This document shows, one piece after another, positions 32,450-40,884 of a stretch of DNA of 64,000 nucleotides (position 1 is the stretch's first letter; each line of letters begins with the position of its first letter). The notes under the pieces are model-generated. The model was given only the letters and a program-made list of their open reading frames with translations. It was not told where the DNA came from and ran no database searches. Origin of the DNA: Halorussus salinus (GTDB lineage Archaea > Halobacteriota > Halobacteria > Halobacteriales > Haladaptataceae); NCBI RefSeq assembly GCF_004765815.2, contig NZ_SBIS02000012.1, positions 62,001 through 126,000 on the forward strand, written 5' to 3'. The position numbers were made by a program, and so were the translations under genes.

Positions 32450-34225
32450 TCATTGTTGCCACTTAGCTGGTATTGGAATGCATTTCTGATCTATCTTGTC
32501 TATCGAATTTTCGGATTTAGCCACGTACTGAATATGGAGATGATTCTCTAATTCACCATCATTCTGGACTTCTAATTTTAATGGAATGATAAGATTGGCC
32601 CAGTCTGGGGGTGAATCGATTGCATCTCGAATATTCTGATAGAAGGGATTTCTAAATCCGTACTTTCGCCGTATGTATGCGAATTTTGGAAGCGAATCAT
32701 CTATCTTAATAAAGTCTTTTTGAATCTCACGAAGGAAGCTTTTATTAATGGGTAATGATAGTTCAGGCATCGAAAGTATTTCTGACGGTGCCCGATTGGG
32801 AGCGCCGATCCCACAAATATGTCCCTGCTCAATTTTTTCAAAGAGTTCCTTCTCAATTGTTGAGAGATTGAAAGTATCTTCTAAGTATTCCCGAATGCTT
32901 GCTTCGTAGTTCTCTGTTGTGAAATCTGTTGGTGAGACAACTTTCATGACTTTCCCACTAGGAGTAATTTTATGTTCCACTGGCTTAGTTTCTGGACAAA
33001 GAAATACCATCTCGTCGACATTGAGAATTGTAGAGTATCGATACATTTGGTTCCTATTTTCTAAATTACGAACTGGATTAACGCCCCCAGAATAGTACTT
33101 TGTATCAAGAATAGAGATTATATCATTATCTTTAACTAATAAATGATCTGGCCGGATATGAGTATCTATATCTGAATATGGGCTAGTTTTTTCCTCATTT
33201 CTTATTTCTATATCTGATTCATCAGTTAACTCTGATGATATTTTATCTATTTGCCTTTCTAAAACAATTTGAGAGTATTCCTGAAAAAGACTATCCATAT
33301 TAATTAGATAATCCATAGTAAGATGTTTTTCCCCACCAGTCATTGGCTCACCAATCGCTGAAGATAAAATAGTTTTTGAGATTTCTATAGCTCGTTGATA
33401 ATAAGCCCGCTGGGGTGGTAGCGATCCGACCGTTATTTGACTATACTCTCTAATGTCGGAAGAGCTACTAGAGATATCTCTTTCCTCTAAGTACCGGACT
33501 TTCTCCTGAACTTCGGAAAATATACTGTAGTAACCTTGATGAGGATTGTTAGGTTCGTAACGACGAAATAAAGCGAGAAGATATTTTCCAGCTAGGTGAA
33601 TCAAGCTGTTAACTGGAATATTATAATTTGGTTCTTTAGTGACGAAATGTTGCTTCGGAGTTCCGGATTTATAATTCCAGATACTTCGTTTGATATCAAT
33701 GCGACCGTGAGCATCGACTGCATCTACTCTTTGGCTATCAAACGTTCGTATGACTCCCTGACGAAAAATCGGTTTCAAACTCTCGATATAGTTTGCAGCA
33801 ACTATGAGATAGACATCTGTCAAGTCCTTATCATCGTTGAGAAAATTCTCAATTGGGACCCCTTGGTAATTGAACGTGCGCTTATACCTGTGTACTTCCA
33901 AGAAAACATTAAATACTTCATTCCAATCAATTTTAGGTTTTATTTCTAAACTTGAGGATGGGGTAAGTGGTGTAACGCCGACATGGTCACGAGCGGTAAT
34001 CTCTAATTCGCTATTCCGATTATCGATCTCGGCTTTTGCGATTAAATAATCCTTCTCGTCGTATTTCGTGCGCTTTTTCTTCCTGAATACGTTTTCCTGA
34101 ACTGGATCCGGTTGGAAAGCTGCTTCCTGCAACTGTGATGCAACTAAATCAGGGTTATCTATTTGTTGTGTGTGGCTTCCGTGTTCGTCTACACTTAGGG
34201 TAGATGGGAGGTTTACACTACTCAT
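32450..34225 (-). CDS. mcrC: McrC-type nuclease subunit
   Basis: 591 residues, A/T-rich. The N-terminal two thirds are beta/alpha with LAGKYLLALFRRY, typical of McrC proteins. The nuclease motif is IRPDHLLVKDNDIISILDTK followed by YY near residue 370, the PD-(D/E)xK arrangement D...DTKYY. McrC joins the McrB GTPase rings and cuts DNA carrying modified cytosines. It overlaps mcrB by 8 bases. The low G+C compared with neighbouring modules suggests separate acquisition. Extra residues after 480 are less typical. Confidence 0.85.
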   Translation of the reverse strand: MSSVNLPSTLSVDEHGSHTQQIDNPDLVASQLQEAAFQPDPVQENVFRKKKRTKYDEKDYLIAKAEIDNRNSELEITARDHVGVTPLTPSSSLEIKPKIDWNEVFNVFLEVHRYKRTFNYQGVPIENFLNDDKDLTDVYLIVAANYIESLKPIFRQGVIRTFDSQRVDAVDAHGRIDIKRSIWNYKSGTPKQHFVTKEPNYNIPVNSLIHLAGKYLLALFRRYEPNNPHQGYYSIFSEVQEKVRYLEERDISSSSSDIREYSQITVGSLPPQRAYYQRAIEISKTILSSAIGEPMTGGEKHLTMDYLINMDSLFQEYSQIVLERQIDKISSELTDESDIEIRNEEKTSPYSDIDTHIRPDHLLVKDNDIISILDTKYYSGGVNPVRNLENRNQMYRYSTILNVDEMVFLCPETKPVEHKITPSGKVMKVVSPTDFTTENYEASIREYLEDTFNLSTIEKELFEKIEQGHICGIGAPNRAPSEILSMPELSLPINKSFLREIQKDFIKIDDSLPKFAYIRRKYGFRNPFYQNIRDAIDSPPDWANLIIPLKLEVQNDGELENHLHIQYVAKSENSIDKIDQKCIPIPAKWQQ

Positions 34226-35501
34226 GAATTCCGAGATGTTGTCTTGTCGTTTCCTGACGACGATTCACCACCTCGATTGCGGGAGAAAAGTCGAAATCAG
34301 ACTGGCTATTAATTTCCTCATAATGGGTTTTGATTCGCTTCATATCTTCGTATGTGGAAGTATTCAATAGCCTAGGTATGATGTACGTACGATAAGCTTG
34401 ACCGACTGCTTCGTACGGTCGACCTTCGTAACGCCCACCCTCACCACACGTTGAATCTAAAAAAGAAATAACATCTTTGTAATGCATTGGTCCGAATTGC
34501 TGAATTGCAGATTCAGACTCGTTATTCCTGTTATTCAGTCGGCTGTGATCTCGTTCAAAGAGATTTCGCAATTCGTCACCGTCAATCGGAATATTCGCTC
34601 CGTCTATCCAACTTTCGAATAGCTTAGTTCGGCCTGTATCTGTATAATGATCCACGTCTATCATAGCAAATCTCCGAGTGATTGCATCGTCTAATTCATT
34701 CACCGTTCGGTCGGAGATGTTCATTGTACAGATAATGTTAACATTTTGATCTAGCTGTATGGTTTGCCCATCATCGGTCTCAAAAATTGTTTGATTCGGG
34801 TTCTCTATCGCCGAATATAACGGGCCAAAGATCCGGGAGATGTCTGCACGTGTGATTTCATCAAGAATTACTGTATATGTATAGCCATCATCACAGATTT
34901 CGCGGGCCTGAGCAACTGCTTGGGTTACTGCTCCAAGACGTTTGTTGTACTGCAATCCTTCCTCATTGTTTGTCAACTCTGGTTCAATTCGTCCAAGTAT
35001 ATCTTCAGCTGTCCAAGATGGTGTTGCAGTATGTATTTCGTATCCGATGTTCTTGTCAAATTCATTCGCTAATTGCTTCGCAAATGTAGTTTTCCCAGTA
35101 CCTGTTGGCCCATAAAGAACGAGAGGCTTCCCTGCCTGTAGCGCCCCAAAAGCATTATCTTGAACATCACGGGGGACACGAACTTCTTCCGGTGTATTAT
35201 CTGCGCGGAGGTGGATCTCTTTTTTGTGTTCTGCATCACAGTCGGAGTAAAGAACTTGTCGGCGAATATCTCCCATACCGTCTTCATGATGAACATCTAA
35301 TGGAGCCTGATAAGAATCGTCATCCACATATTCAACAATCTCATCGCTAGTCAGAAAATAAAGAACATCCGCTGTCGCTGCTTCTCTGGCGGCTCGTACT
35401 GCTTCGTCATAACGACGATACAGGGTTACAGCTTTATCTTTTGCATCTTGGAGAGTAGTCTGCTCTTCCTGACCCTGAGAAGAGTCCCGAGTGTGATTCA
35501 T
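34218..35501 (-). CDS. mcrB: McrB-type AAA+ GTPase subunit
   Basis: 427 residues. Walker A is VLYGPTGTGKTTFAK (residues 128-142). YTVILDEITRADISRIFGPL is Walker B plus helix, and NIICTMNISDRTVNELDDAI with TRRFAMIDVD is the McrB signature and arginine-finger region. The first 110 residues form a short N-terminal domain that lacks an obvious modified-base reader. It may recognise DNA in an unusual way or need another protein. Operon with mcrC. Confidence 0.85.
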   Translation of the reverse strand: MNHTRDSSQGQEEQTTLQDAKDKAVTLYRRYDEAVRAAREAATADVLYFLTSDEIVEYVDDDSYQAPLDVHHEDGMGDIRRQVLYSDCDAEHKKEIHLRADNTPEEVRVPRDVQDNAFGALQAGKPLVLYGPTGTGKTTFAKQLANEFDKNIGYEIHTATPSWTAEDILGRIEPELTNNEEGLQYNKRLGAVTQAVAQAREICDDGYTYTVILDEITRADISRIFGPLYSAIENPNQTIFETDDGQTIQLDQNVNIICTMNISDRTVNELDDAITRRFAMIDVDHYTDTGRTKLFESWIDGANIPIDGDELRNLFERDHSRLNNRNNESESAIQQFGPMHYKDVISFLDSTCGEGGRYEGRPYEAVGQAYRTYIIPRLLNTSTYEDMKRIKTHYEEINSQSDFDFSPAIEVVNRRQETTRQHLGIHE

Positions 35502-35594
35502 ACTGGAATATTATAGTCTGCTATAATAAATGAACCGGTTAGGTAGCACTAAATATCATGCATGAATTATTATTTGTTTCCTATTTGTATTTCA

Positions 35595-35636
35595 CTAACC
35601 AATGTGGCTAAGCGGAGCCTGTATTGCATTGGTTAG
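35595..35636. repeat. Palindromic element 3 (CTAACCAATG type)
   Basis: CTAACCAATG and CATTGGTTAG around 22 bases, flanked by TTC and GAA. It lies in the 365-base gap between mcrB and the lipoprotein gene; I see nothing else in that gap. Confidence 0.85.
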
Positions 35637-35866
35637 CGAAGTATCGAAAGGCGACGAATATCTGCTTGTGAACTTCGATTTCGGCGTCATCACATGGCTC
35701 CGACTAGTCTCAGACTGAACGCGTCGCGCTACTCGACGTTGGCGCAGTTGATTGCTCGATGTTTCCGGGCTTGGCCGTTTGTTCTCTCTGGTGTCTATAA
35801 GCGGACGACGCGAATAGTTTTCACTCGGTTGGTGGCTGTCTGGTGAAGATGATGTTCTTCAGGAAG

Positions 35867-37447
35867 TCATTTAGTTGTCCAGTTGGCGGTGATTTTGTCG
35901 TTGGGGGAGTACTGGATGGTCAGTTGGTCTTTCGACACACTGCTTGGTACTTCGTAGATCAACCAGCCGGATTCTGTTTCTCCCGATTCATAGTTCCAAG
36001 TTGCAGCATACTGGACGCCGTCTACGGGTGAGAGGAGTTCGAGATCTCCGAGGGTTACCTCGTCTTTGGCGGTGTATTGTTGGCCGTTCGCGAGGACCGT
36101 GATGTCGGTACTGGATGGGAATTCGAGGAGTTCGCTGGTCGTGTTTTTGACGGTGACTTTGACGAACGCGAATTTCTTGCCGGAGGATGCGTTCGTGGTT
36201 TCCTCAGTCCATCCGCTTCCATGGGTGTATGAGTCGCTGAAGCCGCTGAAATTGAACCCACCGATGTTGGTGGTGATTTTCGCACCGTTTGGTGTTGTAT
36301 AGCCGTCTCCGAGCGACCGCGAGGCTGGCGTGAACTTGATTGATTTGTGAACTGAACCGGGGCGGAGGCGATACTGTGTGGCACCGATCTGTGCTTTTTC
36401 AATCGTCGTTGACCAAGACTTACTTGCGCCAGCCGGAAGATCCAGTGAGAATACTCCGACTTGCTCCCACTGTGTTTCTCCGGTAGTCCGACGTTCGAGC
36501 GTCCCGAAATACGTTCCCGCTGCGGACCCAGTGTTCTTGACCGTGATCCTTCCCTCTGCTTCAGCGCCGATTTCGACCTCGCTTGGGAACTCCATCTGAG
36601 CGACTTCGAACTGGGGCAGTTGCGTGGAACTGACCGTCCAGTGCGCTTCCGGTTCTGAATTCTCTCCTCCACGGTTCCAGAAGACATCAATGCCGTTCTT
36701 GAGAGTTTTCGGTGCTACCTCAACGAGAATCCAGCCAGCTTTTGACTCACCCGGTAACACAGTATCACTCGACAACGGTTGCCCGTCAATGCGGAGAGCG
36801 TCGAGGCTCACACCGACTGGGTCCAACTGGGCAATTCGCTCCCCGTTCTTCACACTAAACGAATCAGGCCCAGTATAGAGCTTACTGTCACCTGTGTTCT
36901 CAATTGATAACTGAAGGAAAGCGAAAACACGGTCGGATTCCGGCGTCAAAATCTCTCGGCCATTGCTCGTCTGATAAGCAACTGATTGACGGACCGTCGT
37001 ATCACTCACCGAGATAGTCGGCCCGTTTTCGATTTCCAGAGCTTTGTCTTCCTCAAACGCCTTTGTCGTTACTGAGACCGTATGCGAAACCCCATGATCG
37101 GTGATTCTGAATTCATAGTCTCCAGCCGTCCCTATCTGGAACGGTCCAACCTCCGTCGATTTCGTTTTGGTGACCGGGATGCTCCCAATCTGGATATTCT
37201 CCTCTACGCTAAATGCTCCCTCTCCGACGGTTAGAGTATTCGTGAAATCGCCTTTCTTACCGCCGGTATTCTTCGCAGATATGGTAAGCGAGAATTCTTG
37301 ACCGACCTCGGCTTCGGACGGCCCCGTAAGCTCAACCTCCTCGAAATGAGGTGGACCGGTTCGAACAGCACTACTGAACACTTGACAACCCGCAAGTGAC
37401 GTGAGGCTTGCTGTTCCACCTAGCGCAAGGAATTTCCGTCTCTCCAT
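35867..37447 (-). CDS. Tat-exported lipoprotein with repeated beta domains
   Basis: 526 residues. The N-terminus MERRKFLALGGTASLTSLAG and Cys21 form a twin-arginine signal with lipobox (SLAGC), so the protein is anchored outside the cell. Beta-sandwich domains follow, built around AEVGQEFSLTISAKNTG near residue 50 and the echo VEIGAEAEGRITVKNTGSAA near 295, CARDB-like in style. FVKVTVKNTTSELLEFPS near residue 425 is a DUF4352-like strand pattern. It is a surface or secreted-matrix protein of unknown ligand. Single gene. Confidence 0.75.
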   Translation of the reverse strand: MERRKFLALGGTASLTSLAGCQVFSSAVRTGPPHFEEVELTGPSEAEVGQEFSLTISAKNTGGKKGDFTNTLTVGEGAFSVEENIQIGSIPVTKTKSTEVGPFQIGTAGDYEFRITDHGVSHTVSVTTKAFEEDKALEIENGPTISVSDTTVRQSVAYQTSNGREILTPESDRVFAFLQLSIENTGDSKLYTGPDSFSVKNGERIAQLDPVGVSLDALRIDGQPLSSDTVLPGESKAGWILVEVAPKTLKNGIDVFWNRGGENSEPEAHWTVSSTQLPQFEVAQMEFPSEVEIGAEAEGRITVKNTGSAAGTYFGTLERRTTGETQWEQVGVFSLDLPAGASKSWSTTIEKAQIGATQYRLRPGSVHKSIKFTPASRSLGDGYTTPNGAKITTNIGGFNFSGFSDSYTHGSGWTEETTNASSGKKFAFVKVTVKNTTSELLEFPSSTDITVLANGQQYTAKDEVTLGDLELLSPVDGVQYAATWNYESGETESGWLIYEVPSSVSKDQLTIQYSPNDKITANWTTK

Positions 37448-37599
37448 ATTCGTTGGAATAGAAAGACACTAAATAATTCTATTGAAGTAAATAAAATATA
37501 ATATATTATTAGTTAATATAATTTAATAATATATAGCCACATTCCTCAAAGATAACCGACTGAGAAACTGTTGTGGATACGATGCTGAGACTAAGCTAC

Positions 37600-37643
37600 G
37601 CTAACCAATGAAGCCCTCTGTTGGGTAGCGATCATTGGTTAGC
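37600..37643. repeat. Palindromic element 4 (CTAACCAATG type)
   Basis: Arms GCTAACCAATGA and TCATTGGTTAGC, 20-base centre similar to that of element 1. The preceding 37448-37560 stretch is very A/T-rich (promoter side of the lipoprotein gene). Confidence 0.85.
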
Positions 37644-37726
37644 AGTAGGCCACATTGGATTTCTCCTGCTCGGAAAACACCGGCTTAGTCGTTAAGTGGC
37701 GAAAACCCGGATTGCACCCGCAGTAT

Positions 37727-37773
37727 CGCTAACCAATGAATCGAACACCTGATAACGTCTTCATTGGTTAGCG
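37727..37773. repeat. Palindromic element 5 (CTAACCAATG type)
   Basis: Perfect 14-base arms CGCTAACCAATGAA and TTCATTGGTTAGCG around 19 bases. Second of a pair with element 4. Confidence 0.85.
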
Positions 37774-37863
37774 AGGCGCGCACCGTTTCCCGACCGTTGC
37801 CACCGAGGTCAAACACCGAGAGACACCGAACAGCGATAGAGTAGCGGTTCCGGAGTGACGACG

Positions 37864-38238
37864 CTATGCGTCGCTCCCCTCGTCCGGCCTGCTGTACTCC
37901 TCTACCTCGACGCCGGTCAGTACCAACTGAGCCGTCTGCGAGGAGGCCACTTGCAATACTCCGAGGAGTGCGGTGGCTACAATCTCAGTCACTCCGAGGG
38001 TGGGCGTCTCGATCTGGCCACCGTTACAGTCGTGACAGTACACCCGCGGCAGGGTCCACGTGTCATGTCCGGCGGTGCGATACGCGTAGACGGTGACACG
38101 GTGACCGTCATGCAGGTCCCGGCCGCAACAGCAACATGTCCCCTTCGCACCGTCCAGCCCGACCTGCAATCCAGTAAGCACCTGCTCGATGTCGGTCTCG
38201 ACGCACAGGGTCTCGGCGTCCGATTCAACAAACGCCAT
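37864..38238 (-). CDS. Cys-rich zinc-module protein
   Basis: 124 residues. GTCCCCGRDLHDGHRVTVYA and RVYCHDCNGGQIET provide two cysteine groups for a zinc site, and LGVTEIVATALLGVLQVASS is a hydrophobic helix. A decayed copy lies at 23116. The start follows the miniprotein stop at once (38239). An accessory protein of unknown role, confined to this duplicated unit with paired palindromes downstream. Confidence 0.6.
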   Translation of the reverse strand: MAFVESDAETLCVETDIEQVLTGLQVGLDGAKGTCCCCGRDLHDGHRVTVYAYRTAGHDTWTLPRVYCHDCNGGQIETPTLGVTEIVATALLGVLQVASSQTAQLVLTGVEVEEYSRPDEGSDA

Positions 38239-38415
38239 CTAGCGACACCTCCAACACACCACACCTTCGCCGCTGGTCTGACCGCCGCACTCGGGACAGT
38301 CCGCAACAGCAAGCCCAAGCTCGGAGTGGCGCGCCTGTTCTTCAGCGCGCTCCATACGCTCGCACTCACGGCAGATCCGGTGAGGAGTCGCGCATCCGCA
38401 TTTCCGACACCCCAT
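38239..38415 (-). CDS. Zinc miniprotein (zinc module)
   Basis: 58 residues from MGCRKCGCATPHRICRECER, then ADCPECGGQTSGEGVVCWRC. Four cysteine pairs, so two zinc ribbons. An ATG 76 codons upstream is open but reads through non-coding DNA. Its remnant stands at 23488-23557. It is in one operon with the gene at 37864. Confidence 0.6.
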   Translation of the reverse strand: MGCRKCGCATPHRICRECERMERAEEQARHSELGLAVADCPECGGQTSGEGVVCWRCR

Positions 38416-38417
38416 AC

Positions 38418-38492
38418 TTACTCCTCCTCCGAACGGTCCGCAGATAGTTCGCTGGCGATACGCTTTTCTTGCGCTAGTGGTAACTCGAACAT
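38418..38492 (-). CDS. Possible 24-residue leader peptide gene
   Basis: MFELPLAQEKRIASELSADR then SEEE and TAA, 2 bases before the zinc miniprotein start. AAGGTGATGG stands 5 bases upstream as a ribosome binding site. Short but well placed as the first gene of the operon; may be chance. Confidence 0.35.
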   Translation of the reverse strand: MFELPLAQEKRIASELSADRSEEE

Positions 38493-38759
38493 GGCTTCCA
38501 TCACCTTGGAAAGCCGTGGTCTCGGGTGTGCCAGCACCCGCGGACCGTTCTCCCGAGAGAGAAGAACAAGCCCGAATAGCCCCGGCTTTCCTAACTAGAA
38601 TTATGCACGTGTCTAACTTAAAACTACTGGAAGCAAAAAACAAGATAGAGCGCCCATTACCCGAGAAAACGCACGTTTTACACCAGCAAAACTGTATTTA
38701 AACTGCGCTCTACATCACCGGCTCAGACTGGAGTAACTACCGTAGTCGGGGTATGTCGA

Positions 38760-38803
38760 GCTAACCAATGTGGGCGGCTTTTCGTTTGGCGTCATTGGTT
38801 AGC
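38760..38803. repeat. Palindromic element 6 (CTAACCAATG type)
   Basis: Arms GCTAACCAATG and CATTGGTTAGC around 22 bases. Confidence 0.85.
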
Positions 38804-38915
38804 CAAGCGGATACAGCGAGAGGCGTATTTTGAAGTCGTCCAGAAGGCGTCGGCTTTCACGACCCCCCTGCTCCCAAGGAGGTCTACAACGACCCTACTC
38901 AGAACAACTCGTCAG

Positions 38916-39085
38916 TCACGGACGCATCCTGAACTTCCCTAACTTGGTGTACCGATGCGCTCGCGAGTACTCCTTGCCGAAGGGGAGTACTGCCAACTCG
39001 TAGAATATCCCCGACTCGAAGACCACCGTCTTGTGCGCGCCGAACGTCGCCTCCTCGTCTAAGTCGGTTTGAAAGAACTTCTGCA
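38916..39085 (-). pseudogene. Remnant of the same gene as at 22581
   Basis: Minus strand FFQTDLDEEATFGAHKTVVF, ESGIFYELAVLPFGKEYSRA and so on to TGA at 38916. The FExGxxYELAV core matches the fragment at 22581. There is no proper start. 39086-39366 shows nothing I can assign with confidence. Confidence 0.4.
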
Positions 39086-39366
39086 ACCATGGGGAAGACC
39101 GATGAGGTCAAGGTAGCTATCCAGGACCAAGGGCTAGCGTCAAGCCCTTCCGGAACGTGGCGGGCATTTCACTTCACAGGTCCCCACCTCCGTGCGGGCG
39201 GCTTTTCCCGTCTGACTGGCCCGTGCGGGCATTTCAAATGATGATTTCACCAAGCGTTGTCTACAATACCGCCTTGTCGAGGAGAAATTCCACAAAGACC
39301 GCACCGCTCCGTGAGCGACATCGCGGAGTACGACAGAAAGTCGGCTGCCTCAAGATTCAAGAGGAG

Positions 39367-39651
39367 TTATTGGATGTGGCCTTCGGCTCGGAGCTGGTCG
39401 GCGTCTTGCTGGGTGTAGCGCCATTCCACGTTGGCTTTCTCGTCTTGCCAGTCCCAAGGTTCGACGACGACGACATCACCCGTTTCGATCCAAGTGCGGT
39501 ACTTCATGCGACCGGGGATACGACCCATCCGATTCTCGCCGTCCTCGCATTGAACGCGAAGGTGGTTACCGCCATTGTGTTCGGTCACGACACCGAATAA
39601 CTCGTCGTTGTTCGGCATTCGAAGATTCCGCCGGCCCGAATTTTCACTCAT
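39367..39651 (-). CDS. eif1A: Translation initiation factor aIF1A (extra copy)
   Basis: 94 residues with the S1/OB fold of aIF1[41 protein letters not shown], then [20 protein letters not shown] are the near-invariant core. The start is chosen because GRRNLRMP belongs to the family N-terminus. aIF1A binds the small ribosomal subunit A site during initiation. Haloarchaea carry a chromosomal copy, so this one is probably an accessory paralog. It stands alone, with CTATAAATT directly upstream. Confidence 0.9.
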   Translation of the reverse strand: MSENSGRRNLRMPNNDELFGVVTEHNGGNHLRVQCEDGENRMGRIPGRMKYRTWIETGDVVVVEPWDWQDEKANVEWRYTQQDADQLRAEGHIQ

Positions 39652-39840
39652 AATTTATAGAGGAACCTACCACGGAAAAGCCATCCGGAACAGTTGTTGG
39701 CACGGACCAGTAACTGCGTGAGGCTACATCGTCGAAGGTAGGACTACAGAATTAGGTGCAGGAGAGCCGAAACCGAAGCCCGTTTGAGGGCAGTGGTAAC
39801 AGGTTCCGGTCCGGGCGAACAGCGCAGGTGGTCGGTTGGA

Positions 39841-39942
39841 CACCAATGGGCGTCCGTTCCGCGTTGTCGGTGAGCCGCCAGTCCTACTCGTCACTCATCG
39901 TCCGTCACCTCGCTGGTGAGTATCGCCTTTAGACCGCCGCGG
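39841..39942 (-). pseudogene. Fossil of a RelE toxin / RHH antitoxin pair
   Basis: Minus strand MSDE, TAG, DWRLTDNAER matches the toxin start at 46358 (MSDEWDWRLTDSAER) with Trp changed to stop. The bases just before it match the antitoxin coding for LKAMLASEV with an internal deletion. A decayed duplicate of the pair at 46.1-46.6 kb. The rest of 39652-40220 is unassigned. Confidence 0.6.
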
Positions 39943-40220
39943 TCACAGTTTTAGACACTAGAATAGCCGTCGCTCGTGGTTGTTGAGCAGACGGGGTAGG
40001 TCAGACAGCGGTAACCACACGTGGAAACCACGCAGGCTGAAAGGACGCTGCCAACCGTGCCGTCTACGTATTCAATTCGGTCGTCGGTACAAAACACCTC
40101 CGATACGCAGACCGAGTCCGGGGTCGGCCGTTGGAGACCGTTCGTTCACGACGCTCCTTGGTCGCTTACTGACACTGCTGGAAGAAAAAGACCGATCCGA
40201 GTAGTAGGGAATCGTTCGGT

Positions 40221-40388
40221 ATGGCACAGCGAGCGACGAGACGTTAATTTCTCGAGACGAGTGCAACCGTGGTACTCGCAGGCCTCGCAGGGTGTACCGA
40301 ACTACAGGCTTCCCTGGTCGAGATCTCGGAACCGTCGGATCCCGACTCGCTGAGTGCATCTGCGTGTATTCTCTCAGCGTTTGAATAA
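40221..40388 (+). pseudogene. Tat lipoprotein gene with early stop
   Basis: MAQRATRR, TAA at 40245-40247, then FLETSATVVLAGLAGCTELQ and onward to TAA at 40386. Without the stop (CAA or CAG to TAA) it would be a classical twin-arginine lipoprotein signal with lipobox LAGC. Only about 25 residues follow the cysteine, so the 3' part is also lost. Confidence 0.6.
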
Positions 40389-40426
40389 GATGTAGGCTTC
40401 ATCGAGAGCCAACACAAAACCGGATT

Positions 40427-40594
40427 TCACCACGACAGCTTACAACTCGTCAGGTCCCGACGTGTCGTCGTTGGTAGAATGGGTGTCGGAGCCACCCATC
40501 GACAAAAACTCCAGACTAACACGGACAGTCCCGTGTATAGCGCCGTAGAGACGAGGGCGACTGAGAGCGCTACGACCCACGGACTATCTATCAT
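40427..40594 (-). CDS. Possible small membrane protein
   Basis: 55 residues from MIDSPWVVALSVALVSTALY, with one or two membrane-spanning stretches to residue 33 and a basic tail (TTTRRDLTSCKLSW). An in-frame ATG 23 codons upstream is possible. Neighbouring DNA is full of fossils, so this may be another one. Confidence 0.35.
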   Translation of the reverse strand: MIDSPWVVALSVALVSTALYTGLSVLVWSFCRWVAPTPILPTTTRRDLTSCKLSW

Positions 40595-40674
40595 TTCGCC
40601 GATTCGAGCAGTGAACTGCGAAGAAGGAAAGTGGATTACTACTTCAACCCCACAAGGGTACATCTGGAACTTGA

Positions 40675-40818
40675 TTACTCGGTCTCTCCGTCTTCTGCTG
40701 ATTGAATGGCTCGAAGACGGTCCGGCCAGTCGTTTGCTTCACCCTTCGACAGCGCTTTCTCGAAGTCCCCAGCCGCTTTTTCAGCGTTTTCGCCACGGCG
40801 TTCGATAACGAGTTTGTC
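40675..40818 (-). pseudogene. C-terminal remnant of an acidic helical protein
   Basis: The frame DKLVIERRGENAEKAAGDFE, then KALSKGEANDWPDRLRAIQS and a TAA has clear coding character, but is preceded at once by an in-frame TAA with no start. Only 47 codons remain. Confidence 0.45.
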
Positions 40819-40884
40819 TTAATTTCGGGTAGTGTTTCTCCGCTTTATTTTGGCGCGAATTTTGGGTGACAAAAGTGTCCGTGA

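Noticed and set aside
39100-39366. Possible transposase (TnpB-like) remnant
   Set aside because: Short stretches such as TKRCLQYRLVEEKFHKDRTA are suggestive, but there is no zinc-finger or catalytic motif to support a call.
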